DNA from: Shewanella aestuarii
GTDB taxonomy: Bacteria > Pseudomonadota > Gammaproteobacteria > Enterobacterales > Shewanellaceae
Length of the DNA: 64,000 nt
Reading direction: 5' to 3'
Assembly (NCBI RefSeq): GCF_011765625.1
Contig: NZ_CP050313.1
Span: 1,732,501 to 1,796,500, forward strand
Shown piece after piece: positions 7,147-16,011 of this stretch. The position numbers and the translations under genes were made by a program. The notes beneath the pieces are model-generated. The model saw only the letters and a program-made list of their open reading frames with translations. It was not told where the DNA came from and did no database searches. Numbering within the stretch: position 1 is the stretch's first letter; each line of letters starts with the position of its first letter.

Positions 7147-8583
7147 ATGAGCGCAGATAAACATCTACAAAGTTGGCAAGAACGTTTTGAAATGGCCGAA
7201 GCAATGCAACCATTGCTGGGGAAACTCTACCGTAACCAAGGTGTTGAAGTGGTAGTTTACGGGAAGCCATTATTAAACGCATCGACGATTGAAATCATTA
7301 AATCACATAGATTGGTACGTCGTCATGTAGGTGAAAAATTACGTTTACGTGAAAGTTTCCCGTTCGTTCAAGCACTTAGTAAACTTGCCGTGAAGCATTG
7401 TAAAGTTGATATCGGTAAGTTAGCAATCAATTATTGGCGTGATCATAGCGATGGTTCGCAAATTGAAGCTTACATGGCTGCTGAATTATCTTTAGGTATT
7501 AACCATGGTGATGATACACCAGCCCGAGATGTGGTGCTTTACGGTTTTGGTCGTATTGGTCGTCTTTTAGCCCGTTTGTTAATTGAACGTACCGGTAAAA
7601 GTAATAAATTATGTTTACGCGCTATCGTGTTACGTGGCGGCAAGAAAGGCGATTTAGAAAAACGCGCCAGCTTATTGCGTCGAGATTCAGTTCATGGACC
7701 ATTCAATGGTTCTGTGGAAGTAGATGAAGAAAATAACGCTATCATTGCAAACGGTACTTACATTCAAGTGATTTATGCTAATTCACCTGATCAAGTTGAT
7801 TACACCAAATACGGTATCAAAGATGCTTTAGTTGTTGATAATACTGGCATTTGGAAGGATGAGGCCGGTTTAGGCTTGCACCTAAAGAGCCCAGGCGCAT
7901 CCAAAGTATTACTCACAGCACCTGCAAAAGGTGCAATTAAGAATATTGTGTACGGTGTAAATGAAAACGACATTTTAGCTGAAGATGTAATTGTGTCTGC
8001 AGCAAGTTGTACGACTAATGCTATTACGCCGGTTTTAAAAGCAGTAAACGATAAATATGGTATTGAAAATGGTCATGTCGAAACCATTCACTCTTATACT
8101 AATGACCAAAATCTAATCGATAACTATCATAGTGCCGACCGTCGTGGTCGAAGTGCGCCATTAAACATGGTGATTACCGAGACTGGGGCAGCCAAGGCGG
8201 TATCTAAAGCATTACCTGTGTTAGAGGGTAAGCTAACCGGAAATGCTATCCGCGTTCCAACACCAAATGTGTCAATGGCGATCATTAGTGTGAATTTAAA
8301 TTCTGAAACAAATCGTGATGAGTTAAATGAATATTTAAAAGACATCGCATTGTTATCTAATTTACAAAATCAAATTGATTTTACTGAATCAACAGAAATT
8401 GTATCAAGTGATTTAGTTGGCTCTCGTTATGCAGGTGTTGTTGATTCGCAAGCGACTATTGCACAGGGCAAGCGTGCCATTTTATATGTATGGTATGACA
8501 ACGAGTTTGGCTATAGCTGCCAGGTAGTTGGCGTGATGCAAAAAATGCTTGGTTTAACGACTTTATCTTTACCACAAAGTTAA
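7147..8583 (+). CDS. Long-form glyceraldehyde-3-phosphate dehydrogenase with N-terminal extension
   Basis: 478-aa GAPDH. A GAPDH core starts at ~128 (VVLYGFGRIGRLLARLL) with catalytic C288 (SAASCTTNAITP) and H315 (TIHSYTNDQ), and ends with WYDNEFGYSCQV. It is preceded by ~125 residues absent from ordinary GAPDH, mostly helical, of unknown role. Where NAD-GAPDHs carry an Asp at the end of the second Rossmann strand, this protein reads AIVLRGGKKGD, with basic residues instead. That suggests NADP preference and possibly a gluconeogenic role, which is inference. AAAGGA precedes the ATG. It is monocistronic, with a terminator at 8599. Confidence 0.9.
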   Translation: MSADKHLQSWQERFEMAEAMQPLLGKLYRNQGVEVVVYGKPLLNASTIEIIKSHRLVRRHVGEKLRLRESFPFVQALSKLAVKHCKVDIGKLAINYWRDHSDGSQIEAYMAAELSLGINHGDDTPARDVVLYGFGRIGRLLARLLIERTGKSNKLCLRAIVLRGGKKGDLEKRASLLRRDSVHGPFNGSVEVDEENNAIIANGTYIQVIYANSPDQVDYTKYGIKDALVVDNTGIWKDEAGLGLHLKSPGASKVLLTAPAKGAIKNIVYGVNENDILAEDVIVSAASCTTNAITPVLKAVNDKYGIENGHVETIHSYTNDQNLIDNYHSADRRGRSAPLNMVITETGAAKAVSKALPVLEGKLTGNAIRVPTPNVSMAIISVNLNSETNRDELNEYLKDIALLSNLQNQIDFTESTEIVSSDLVGSRYAGVVDSQATIAQGKRAILYVWYDNEFGYSCQVVGVMQKMLGLTTLSLPQS

Positions 8584-8598
8584 TCAGTTAACTGTGTG

Positions 8599-8630
8599 AC
8601 AAAAGCACCCTTGTGTGCTTTTGTTGTTTT
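8599..8630 (+). terminator. Terminator after the long GAPDH gene
   Basis: ACAAAAGCAC (8599-8608) pairs perfectly with GTGCTTTTGT (8615-8624) around a 6-nt loop, followed by a T-rich tail. Confidence 0.85.
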
Positions 8631-8707
8631 CAAAAATAAAAAAAGTCGCGATTTGAATGTTTAAACAGCAATTGAGCTTAAATTTAAAAATATTCTAACT
8701 TTATTGA

Positions 8708-8735
8708 TTGACAGTTTAAGCCAAATCGGTAGAAT
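8708..8735 (+). promoter_or_regulatory. Sigma-70 promoter of the tRNA unit
   Basis: A perfect -35 TTGACA (8708-8713), a 16-bp spacer and TAGAAT (8730-8735) are followed by a GC-containing discriminator (GCCAATCCGC). It is the only strong promoter before the two tRNA genes. Confidence 0.75.
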
Positions 8736-8801
8736 GCCAATCCGCACTCAGGGGAACTTAAGCCGTCAAAGCTGAATTAGCCCAAGTGCAATAAAGATTC
8801 A

Positions 8802-8877
8802 GCGACATTAGCTCAGTTGGTAGAGCGATACCTTGCCAAGGTATAGGTCATCGGTTCGAACCCGATATGTCGCTCCA
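8802..8877 (+). tRNA. tRNA-Gly (anticodon GCC)
   Basis: 76-nt cloverleaf. Acceptor GCGACAT pairs with ATGTCGC, with discriminator T and encoded CCA. The D-arm is AGCTCAGTTGGTAGAGC, the anticodon loop TTGCCAA carries GCC at 8835-8837, and the T-loop is GGTTCGAACCC-like. Confidence 0.97.
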
Positions 8878-8918
8878 AATTGAGTTTGGATTGTAAGTTA
8901 CGATTTGAACAACAGTTT

Positions 8919-9004
8919 GCCCGAGTGGTGGAATCGGTAGACACAAGGGATTTAAAATCCCTCGCTGAATAAGCGTGCCAGTTCAAGTCTGGCCTCGGGT
9001 ACCA
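8919..9004 (+). tRNA. tRNA-Leu (anticodon TAA)
   Basis: 86-nt class II tRNA with a long variable arm. Acceptor GCCCGAG pairs with CTCGGGT (G-U at the end pair), followed by encoded ACCA. The anticodon stem AGGGA/TCCCT encloses loop TTTAAAA with TAA at 8953-8955. It follows tRNA-Gly by 41 nt in the same transcript. Confidence 0.97.
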
Positions 9005-9032
9005 TTATTAAGCTTGCTTGCAAGTGATGGAT

Positions 9033-9066
9033 AAAAAAGCCTCGACATTAGTCGGGGCTTTTTTAT
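9033..9066 (+). terminator. Terminator of the tRNA unit
   Basis: AAGCCTCGAC and GTCGGGGCTT form a stem with loop ATTA (one T-G pair), flanked by an A run and a T run. Confidence 0.88.
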
Positions 9067-9171
9067 GTCTGTAATTTGAGTTAGCTTACTTCTGTCATTG
9101 CTATTTTTTACAAGCAATGACATTAACAGTGTTTGTGTTTCATTGGCGATTAATATTATGACACATTGATA

Positions 9172-9206
9172 AAAAGGCCTGAGACAATTCATGTTTCAAG
9201 CCTTTT
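9172..9206 (-). terminator. Terminator of ybiT
   Basis: AAAAGGC (9172-9178) pairs with GCCTTTT (9200-9206) with a partly paired inner stem. Read on the minus strand it ends in a T run, just past the ybiT stop. Confidence 0.7.
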
Positions 9207-9255
9207 ATTGTGTTAATCACTTAAATGCTTCACTGGTTATCAGTAAAATGGCGAC

Positions 9256-10851
9256 TTAACTTGTAAGCGGATTTTGGCTAGCAAGGTATTCATCAAATGT
9301 ACCTTGGAAATTGATTAATTTGTTATCTTTAACGTCAATAATACGCGTGGCTAGTGATGAAACAAATTCTCTATCGTGACTGACAAATATCAAGGTTCCT
9401 TCAAACAGTTTTAACGCCTGATTGAGGGCTTCAATCGCTTCCATATCCATGTGGTTTGTTGGCTCATCCATGACAAGCACGTTAATGTCCATCATCATAA
9501 GTTTGCCAAATAATAGGCGGTTCTTTTCACCACCTGAGCAATTGCGAACTTTTTTGTTGGCATCATCCTCGGTAAATAACAAACGTCCTAGCATACCGCG
9601 CACCATTAAGTCGTTATGCTTGGGTGTGCGCCATAATGACATCCAATCAAATAGACTCATGTCATTGTCGAAATCAGCGCTACTGTCTTGTGGGCAATAA
9701 CCAATCGCTGCATTTTCAGACCACTTAATACGGCCTTGATTATGAGGTATTTCGTTCACTAAACAGCGAAGCAGGGTGGTTTTACCAACGCCGTTCTCCC
9801 CAATAATGGCAAGCTTTGAGCCTGCTTCCAAAATGAGGTTGCCATGTTCAAATAATACTTCATCAAAACCATGACCTAATTCTTCTATAACCAGAGCTTG
9901 GCGGTGAAGTTTTTTACTTTCAGTAAAGCGAATCGAGGGGCTTAAGCGACTTGATGATTTAACTTCATCTAATTTAATTTTATCCATTTTTTTTGCGCGA
10001 GAGCTGGCTTGTTTTGCCTTAGATGCATTGGCTCCAAAACGGTTAACAAAATCTTGTAACTCATCAATTTCAGCGCTTTTTTTCGCATTACCCGCAAGCA
10101 GTTGCTCACGCAACAAACTTGATTGCGCTAGGAAGTATTCATAGTTACCGGGATAGATCCGTAGCTCGCCATAATCAATATCAGCCATATGAGTACAGAC
10201 CGAGTTTAAGAAATGGCGGTCATGTGAAATAATGATCATGGTGCATTTACGTTTATTGAGCTCTGTGGCTAGCCAACTAATTGTATGAATGTCTAAGTTG
10301 TTGGTCGGTTCATCTAATAGTAATATATCAGGGTTAGCAAATAGGGCTTGTGCGAGTAATACACGTAATTTCCAGCCCGGCGCAACCTGTTGCATTAACC
10401 CAAAATGAAATGACTCTTCAATACCTGCTTCTAATAATATTTCACCTGCACGACTTTCGGCTGTGTATCCATCCATTTCGGCAAACTGACTTTCAAGATC
10501 GCCAACACGCATGCCGTCTTCGTCTGTCATATCAGCTTTGCTATAGATGAAATCGCGCTCTTGTTTTACTTTCCAAAGCTTAACATCACCCATGATCACC
10601 GCATCAACAACACTATATTGTTCAAAAGCAAATTGGTCTTGGCTAAGTGTGCCCACTTTTAAACCCGGTGAAATGGAAACATTACCTGAGGTTGGTGCGA
10701 GTTCGCCACTGAGGATTTTCATGAAAGTGGATTTTCCACATCCATTGGCACCGATTAAGCCATATCGATTGCCGTGTCCAAACTGAGCAGAGATGTTTTC
10801 AAACAATGGTTCAGGACCAAATTGCATAGTAATATTTGCGGTAGAAATCAA
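9256..10851 (-). CDS. ybiT: ABC-F family ATPase YbiT
   Basis: 531-aa soluble protein with two ABC ATPase domains and no membrane segments, the ABC-F layout of ribosome-associated translation factors. Walker A motifs are GANGCGKST (~35-43) and GENGVGKTT (~350); Walker B motifs are [11 protein letters not shown] and [10 protein letters not shown]; the second signature is [13 protein letters not shown]. The linker between domains (~240-320) is rich in Lys and Arg ([20 protein letters not shown]), the P-site tRNA interaction motif region. Similarity to E. coli YbiT runs end to end. Its precise role on the ribosome is unsettled. It is transcribed alone. Confidence 0.93.
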   Translation of the reverse strand: MISTANITMQFGPEPLFENISAQFGHGNRYGLIGANGCGKSTFMKILSGELAPTSGNVSISPGLKVGTLSQDQFAFEQYSVVDAVIMGDVKLWKVKQERDFIYSKADMTDEDGMRVGDLESQFAEMDGYTAESRAGEILLEAGIEESFHFGLMQQVAPGWKLRVLLAQALFANPDILLLDEPTNNLDIHTISWLATELNKRKCTMIIISHDRHFLNSVCTHMADIDYGELRIYPGNYEYFLAQSSLLREQLLAGNAKKSAEIDELQDFVNRFGANASKAKQASSRAKKMDKIKLDEVKSSSRLSPSIRFTESKKLHRQALVIEELGHGFDEVLFEHGNLILEAGSKLAIIGENGVGKTTLLRCLVNEIPHNQGRIKWSENAAIGYCPQDSSADFDNDMSLFDWMSLWRTPKHNDLMVRGMLGRLLFTEDDANKKVRNCSGGEKNRLLFGKLMMMDINVLVMDEPTNHMDMEAIEALNQALKLFEGTLIFVSHDREFVSSLATRIIDVKDNKLINFQGTFDEYLASQNPLTS

Positions 10852-11005
10852 AGCAAGTTTCCAAATGAGTGCTACAGAATATATTGACAGAAGGCTAGGT
10901 TTAGCGTTGTGAGAATAAGACTGATACCAAAGAGTATTGAGGGCGCGGATTATACAGGTAAGAGGTTAATTGTCGATTTAAAATGAGATGTCACAATTTA
11001 ACCGA

Positions 11006-11049
11006 ATAAGATTATAAAACCGAGAACAGCTAAGTTTCTATAATCTTAT
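11006..11049. repeat. 11-bp perfect inverted repeat between can and ybiT
   Basis: ATAAGATTATA (11006-11016) and TATAATCTTAT (11039-11049) are perfect inverted copies around 22 nt. It lies just downstream of can on the minus strand and could act as a transcription end or mRNA-stabilising stem, though no clear T run follows. Confidence 0.55.
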
Positions 11050-11063
11050 GGCTATTTAGCAAG

Positions 11064-11681
11064 TTATTTTGTCGCGTTTATCGCGGTTTCACGATCAATC
11101 GTGACATCCAAATCGGTGAGTAGGCCATTATCGATACCGTATATCCAACCGTGAACCGACACATTTTGGCCTCTTTCCCAAGCTTCTTGTACGATTGTTG
11201 TTGATGTCACGTTGGCGACTTGCTCGATAACGTTCAATTCGCACAAACGATTAAATCTTTTGACGTCATCTAGTGAATCTAGTTCTTCGTTGTGTAAGCG
11301 GTAAATGTCGCGCAGATGCCCTAGCCAATTGTCAATTAAACCTAAACGTTTGGTGCCCATGGCTGCTCTTACGCCACCACAACCATAATGACCCACAACC
11401 ATAATGTGTTTTACTTTTAACACCTCAACCGCATATTGGAGTACGGATAAACAATTTAAGTCAGTATGAATGACCATATTGGCAATGTTGCGATGAACAA
11501 ACACTTCACCTGGCAGTAAATCAATGATTTGATTAGAGGGTACTCGACTATCTGAGCAGCCTATCCATAGGTATTCAGGGTTTTGTTGTTTTGCGAGTTT
11601 TTCAAAAAAATGCGGGTCTTCTTTACTGATCCTTGCGGCCCAGTTCCGGTTATTGTCGAAAAGCGGTTTAAGCAGTTTCAT
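11064..11681 (-). CDS. can: Beta-class carbonic anhydrase
   Basis: 205-aa enzyme hydrating CO2 to bicarbonate for carboxylation reactions in the cytoplasm. The zinc ligands fall at the same residue numbers as in E. coli Can: C42 and D44 in WIGCSDSRVP, and H98 and C101 in VVGHYGCGGV, with the Asp-Arg dyad D44/R46 present. The full family length is present. The 189 bp upstream, shared with the letAB terminator, should hold its promoter, but I could not identify it with confidence. Confidence 0.95.
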   Translation of the reverse strand: MKLLKPLFDNNRNWAARISKEDPHFFEKLAKQQNPEYLWIGCSDSRVPSNQIIDLLPGEVFVHRNIANMVIHTDLNCLSVLQYAVEVLKVKHIMVVGHYGCGGVRAAMGTKRLGLIDNWLGHLRDIYRLHNEELDSLDDVKRFNRLCELNVIEQVANVTSTTIVQEAWERGQNVSVHGWIYGIDNGLLTDLDVTIDRETAINATK

Positions 11682-11821
11682 TATTGCTCACATGAAATAG
11701 GGATAATCTGTATATGTCAGCTAATACAGTATGTAATAGCTGGCGAGTATACCAGTAAAGGTTAGCAATCTGGTCTATCCAATCCCACAGTTTATAAAAT
11801 TTCAACTTGAGATTAAAAAAT

Positions 11822-11848
11822 AAAGCGAGATATGGCCTATCTCGCTTT
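11822..11848 (-). terminator. Terminator of the letA-letB operon
   Basis: AAAGCGAGATA (11822-11832) pairs perfectly with TATCTCGCTTT (11838-11848). On the minus strand the stem is followed by ATTTTTT. Confidence 0.85.
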
Positions 11849-11870
11849 TAAAAATCATTGAATTGTGTGG

Positions 11871-14552
11871 TTAGCGGCCTGACTGATCTGACTGATCTGA
11901 CTGATTAGGTTGCCAAGATTGCCATTCTTTTTTCATTCGGTTTTGCAGCTTAAACTCACTTCCGTTGGTGATCTGATTACTTGCTGAAGTAATTTCTTCA
12001 GTAACAACCGAAACGCCACCACTTAGCAAGGTTTCCAAAGAGCCTGTTTCAATGTGTGCGCCTGAAAAAATGCCTACTTCTAACTCAATACCAGAGGCGT
12101 CCCAAAATTGACTGCTATTATTGACTAAGTGTTTATATTCGTTGCGAATATGTGCAAACATTAGCACTCTTTGGCCTGAGTTTGACAGGTTATAGCCATC
12201 TATTTGACCAATCGCTATGCCGCGATAAAAGATGGGAGTACCAACTTTAATAGAACCTAATTGTTTGTCTATTAAGGTAAAATTGATGGCATCTTTGGGT
12301 CTATTGGCGTCATATTTTGCAGATTGCAGCGCGGTAAACTGTGTTGCCAAAACATCATCTTCACCGGGTATTACACCAATATAAGCACCAGTGATTAAGG
12401 TTTCAGCATCTTTAATGCCTGACAGTGATATTTGTGCATCAACGACAAAGTATTCACTATCTTGTTTGCTAAAGTGCGTAGCATATTCACCATAGAGATA
12501 AGCCTTTGCAAGTTGTGAGGATAGATCTTGGTTGAGTTTAACTTGTTGAATTTCTCCTACCTGATGACCTTGATAGCGAATAGCTGTTTTGGGCGATATT
12601 TTAGCGTTAGCTGGAAGAGTTAATGTGATCGCCTTTGCTTGAGTCAATGCAAGGTGTTGTGTGTCATAAAGCTGTGATGATGCCATAAGGGCATTTGTTG
12701 GCTCAGCCTTATTAATTAAAGCCTCCTCAAGAAATCCTAGTGAGATACTGCCTTTAATCACGCCAACTAAAGGCGCCATATTAACTTCTATTCCGGCCAG
12801 ACTGGCATTTACACTCACTGCATCATTGCGCCAAAATACCGTGTTTTCTTTTAGTAATTGGCTAAATTGTTTATCTAATGCCACATATAAAGCAAAGTTA
12901 TCTTGGCTGGGTTGCCATTCGACGTTAGTGATTTCGCCAATAGCCATTTTTTTATAGTACACAGGTGAGCCGGCAGATAAACCTGCTCCATCGTGACTTG
13001 TTAGCACAAAGTTTAACTTTTGAAGGTCATTAAATTGTTTTTGTGCGCTGGCCATACTGTCATAAAGCTTGAACTTATCACCTTGTTTTGTTAAAGATTT
13101 TGTTCTACTTGGTACGAGTGTCACTGCGCCTTGCATAAGGGTTGATAAATCGCGTGTTTCAAAGGTTACCCCCTCAAGCGATGCATCTAGTTTTACTGCC
13201 TGCTCGGCAATGAAGTAACTGCCTTTGGTAATTAAAGGGATAAACTCAGGGAAAATTTGAGCTTGATATTCAACAGCAGAAAAATCTTCACTAAGTTGGG
13301 TTGCAACAATTTTACCAATTGGCAGTTGCTTATAACGCACATCTGCACCGAGGCTCATGCCGGTATGTGTGTCTGTTGTTAAAGTAATGGTTAACTTTTG
13401 TTTGCTTAATAAATCAGGCTCCTTAGTGGTTAATTCAAAACTGTCTGGAAGAGGGTGCTCTGAAGTACCAGGTAAGAGATTGATGACATTCCCCGTCACT
13501 AAGCGCGATAAGTTTTTTACACCTGCCAAGGAAATATCTGCACCGGCTATCCAAAAACGACTGTCTGCAGTGATTAGCGTTTTATATTGATGATCGATGT
13601 TGGCAACTAAAGATACTCCATCGTTGGTCAGTGATATTTGTTGTATGTGACCTACATTAATACCGCGATAGACAATGTTGGCGTTTTCGCTAATATCTTC
13701 AGCATTAGCTAAATGTAAATTAAATTGAAATCCACCTAATGCGCTTTCTTCATCGGCAAACAAGTTAAAAGTATCGCCATTAACGGCTTTTTCCATTTTA
13801 CTGCCAGTATCAAAAGCAACTCCGCCGGCTAATATGGACGCTAAGCTCTCAGTATTCACTTTAATTCCCGCCAATGACGCGTCAATTTTGAAGCCGGAGA
13901 CATTCCAAAAACGTGAATCTTTATGAACTAAATGGGCATATTGTTCTTGAATGAAAGCACTAATAATGACTTTTTTACTGCCTGATAAACGATAGCTTAC
14001 TATGCTCCCAACTGGTATTTGTCGATAAAATACGGTCGAGCCTACGTCAATTGAGCCAAGTTTTGCCGAGTTGAGCTCTATAATAATCCCCTGACTACCT
14101 GGTGTAATGGCAGGAGCTTCACGCTGTGCTTCAAAATTTGTGGTCGATTTTCCTTCACCTGGTTGGATGGCAATATAGTTACCAGAAAATAAGGTTTCAA
14201 GTCCTTCAACCCCTGTGATGCTGGCTTTAGGTTTAACTAACCAAAACTGGGTTTCTTGGTTTAAAAACCGATCTGCACGGTAATCCATGGTGACCTTAAC
14301 ATCGACACCATCTAAATCTTTATCAATACTTACATCAGTGACTTTGCCAACGGTTAAACCTTGGTATTTGACTAAGGTTTTACCAATATCAATACCCGCA
14401 GCACTAGGAAAGTGAATGCTAATTTCAATACCTGCTTCTTTATAGCTTTTTAGCCCAAGCCAAGCTCCAAGAATCAGTGCCACAATTGGCAGTAACCAAA
14501 TGGGTGAAAAAAGCTTCTTTTTAACAATTTTTGGCGATTCAATTTGTGTCAT
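11871..14552 (-). CDS. letB: LetB (YebT)-like protein with seven MCE domains, envelope lipid transport
   Basis: 893-aa protein with one N-terminal TM segment (~18-37) followed by seven MCE repeats, each recognisable by a pattern like G..V.YRG..VG.I (for example VKYQGLTVGKV, VFYRQIPVGSI, IVYRGINVGHI, VRYKQLPIGKI, VYYKKMAIGEI, IRYQGHQVGEI, IFYRGIAIGQI). Seven MCE domains and this length match E. coli LetB (877 aa), a stacked-ring tube thought to carry lipids between inner and outer membranes. The start overlaps the upstream letA half-gene by 14 nt. The C-terminus carries a short QSD repeat (QSDQSDQSGR) encoded by three tandem 9-bp units at 11879-11905. Confidence 0.93.
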   Translation of the reverse strand: MTQIESPKIVKKKLFSPIWLLPIVALILGAWLGLKSYKEAGIEISIHFPSAAGIDIGKTLVKYQGLTVGKVTDVSIDKDLDGVDVKVTMDYRADRFLNQETQFWLVKPKASITGVEGLETLFSGNYIAIQPGEGKSTTNFEAQREAPAITPGSQGIIIELNSAKLGSIDVGSTVFYRQIPVGSIVSYRLSGSKKVIISAFIQEQYAHLVHKDSRFWNVSGFKIDASLAGIKVNTESLASILAGGVAFDTGSKMEKAVNGDTFNLFADEESALGGFQFNLHLANAEDISENANIVYRGINVGHIQQISLTNDGVSLVANIDHQYKTLITADSRFWIAGADISLAGVKNLSRLVTGNVINLLPGTSEHPLPDSFELTTKEPDLLSKQKLTITLTTDTHTGMSLGADVRYKQLPIGKIVATQLSEDFSAVEYQAQIFPEFIPLITKGSYFIAEQAVKLDASLEGVTFETRDLSTLMQGAVTLVPSRTKSLTKQGDKFKLYDSMASAQKQFNDLQKLNFVLTSHDGAGLSAGSPVYYKKMAIGEITNVEWQPSQDNFALYVALDKQFSQLLKENTVFWRNDAVSVNASLAGIEVNMAPLVGVIKGSISLGFLEEALINKAEPTNALMASSQLYDTQHLALTQAKAITLTLPANAKISPKTAIRYQGHQVGEIQQVKLNQDLSSQLAKAYLYGEYATHFSKQDSEYFVVDAQISLSGIKDAETLITGAYIGVIPGEDDVLATQFTALQSAKYDANRPKDAINFTLIDKQLGSIKVGTPIFYRGIAIGQIDGYNLSNSGQRVLMFAHIRNEYKHLVNNSSQFWDASGIELEVGIFSGAHIETGSLETLLSGGVSVVTEEITSASNQITNGSEFKLQNRMKKEWQSWQPNQSDQSDQSGR

Positions 14553-15210
14553 TATGTGTTTCCAAACGGTCCCAAAGTAAGCGCGTATCTAAAACTTTTG
14601 CAGCAAGTTGAGTTAACAAGATAACCAAAGCGAAGGCGGTTGCAGCAGGGGCTGGTTTTGCATCTAACAACTGCCCCATATTGACTAACGCAACCGTGAT
14701 AGAGATGACAAATAAATCTAGCATAGACCAACGCCCAATCCACTCGATAATATGAAAGCCTACCATCATTTTTCTTTTTGATATTGGTATTCTAAAACTG
14801 ATAGCGGTTAAGTAGATAGCTAGACCAATAATTTTTAACCAAGGTACCAATATACTGGCGGTAAATACAATAATCGCAATTGGGATCATGCCGGTATGAA
14901 TTAGATGTGCAATGCCACTAAAAATGGTGTCATTGGTAACAACACCCCTATTCGTTAAGATGGTGATGGGGTAGATGTTGGCTAAAACGAGTAAAATAGT
15001 TGCTGTAACTAATAACGCCCAACTTTGTTGAACACTGGCATAGTGTCTGGCAGTGAGTTTAGTCCCACAACGTATACAGTTATCTGAGCTGAGATGATTA
15101 ATTTTTCGGCACACTGAGCATAAACAAATGCCCATTTTAAAGCCTAAAGGTGCAGTTTGAGTAATCTCTTCTAACGGTTGAGCAATAGACGGTTTATTTT
15201 CGGTCATCAA
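14539..15210 (-). CDS. letA: LetA/PqiA-like inner-membrane protein, C-terminal half as separate gene
   Basis: 223-aa integral membrane protein of the PqiA/LetA family. It begins with a zinc-ribbon-like segment (CSVC...CIRC, about residues 31-53) followed by about four TM helices. In E. coli LetA is a single ~427-aa protein containing two such modules; here the two modules are separate genes, this one being the second. It overlaps the preceding half-gene by 17 nt and letB by 14 nt, indicating translational coupling. LetA is the inner-membrane partner that probably loads lipid into the LetB tube. The reading frame is intact. Confidence 0.85.
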   Translation of the reverse strand: MMTENKPSIAQPLEEITQTAPLGFKMGICLCSVCRKINHLSSDNCIRCGTKLTARHYASVQQSWALLVTATILLVLANIYPITILTNRGVVTNDTIFSGIAHLIHTGMIPIAIIVFTASILVPWLKIIGLAIYLTAISFRIPISKRKMMVGFHIIEWIGRWSMLDLFVISITVALVNMGQLLDAKPAPAATAFALVILLTQLAAKVLDTRLLWDRLETHNDTN

Positions 15211-15825
15211 TAAAACTCCACATGTGCTCTAAATTGTATTCTCGCTGTAAAAATAAAATAACCAAAAATAAGAAGGTAAAACTCAATGACCCCATACTAA
15301 AATATACATCAGCAAAATCAGAAAGTTGGAAGGCGGAAACCAGGAAGCTGATCACATAGATCTCTAACATGGTCATTTGTGAAATTAAGCCATGGTTTTT
15401 GAGTAAACTACGATAAACTTGTTGCCAAAAGGCTGATGTTAACTTGAGTTTTAAAATAATAATTTGAAATAAAACCGACATTATTAGTAAGGCGGGGCAA
15501 TAACCGCAGCCACTAAAACAGCCACTCCAACAACCCAATAACCCAGTTCCCATACTGCTATTGCAGCCCCTACAACCGTGGTAGTTCTTATGCTGCCCAG
15601 AAAATGGATTTCAAGTACAGGTAATAAATTGGCTGGAATAAAAATGATTAATGCTGCAATACACAAGGCAAGCATGCCATTAACAGAGCAATAGGGTGTG
15701 TCGTAGAGGGCTGTGTGGCATCGCGGACAAAGTGCACGAACGTTAGAAGGTAACGCTCGTTTGCGAGTTACCAAATCACACGACCGACATAGCATTATAG
15801 CGTTATATGACTTTTGCTCAGACAT
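15194..15825 (-). pseudogene. letA: LetA/PqiA-like protein, N-terminal half, interrupted by a frameshift
   Basis: The first LetA module is split over two frames. From ATG 15825, 113 residues can be read: MSEQKSYNAIMLCRSC, a CX2C...CPRC zinc ribbon, then TM helices to VLVAAVIAP, before a stop at 15484. The rest of the module (ALLIMSVLFQIIILKL to FIDDRK) continues in another frame to 15194. The frames join at a C4 run on the coding strand (15494-15497); adding one C would restore VIAPALLIMSV and a ~210-aa protein. It is either an assembly error or a genuine one-base deletion. It is the first gene of the letA-letA-letB operon, so a true lesion would disable the system. Confidence 0.8.
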
Positions 15826-15980
15826 TATTATTATCTTGTTAGGATGAATAGTCTCAAATTGAGGTATTCATTATACTTATATTTACAAATTAGATTAGCC
15901 CTCTAACGTAAAATATTAACTAAATGAATGTTTTTGTCGTTATTCTCTTGCTTAATTGACTAAAAATATGTCAACCTTTG

Positions 15981-16000
15981 CACTGTATATAAAAACAGTG
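15981..16000 (+). promoter_or_regulatory. LexA-binding site (SOS box) of yebG
   Basis: CTGTATATAAAAACAG at 15983-15998 fits CTGT-N8-ACAG, and flanking CA/TG extends the symmetry to 20 bp. It ends 11 nt before the yebG start and touches its Shine-Dalgarno GGAG. Confidence 0.9.
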
Positions 16001-16011
16001 GAGATGAATTC

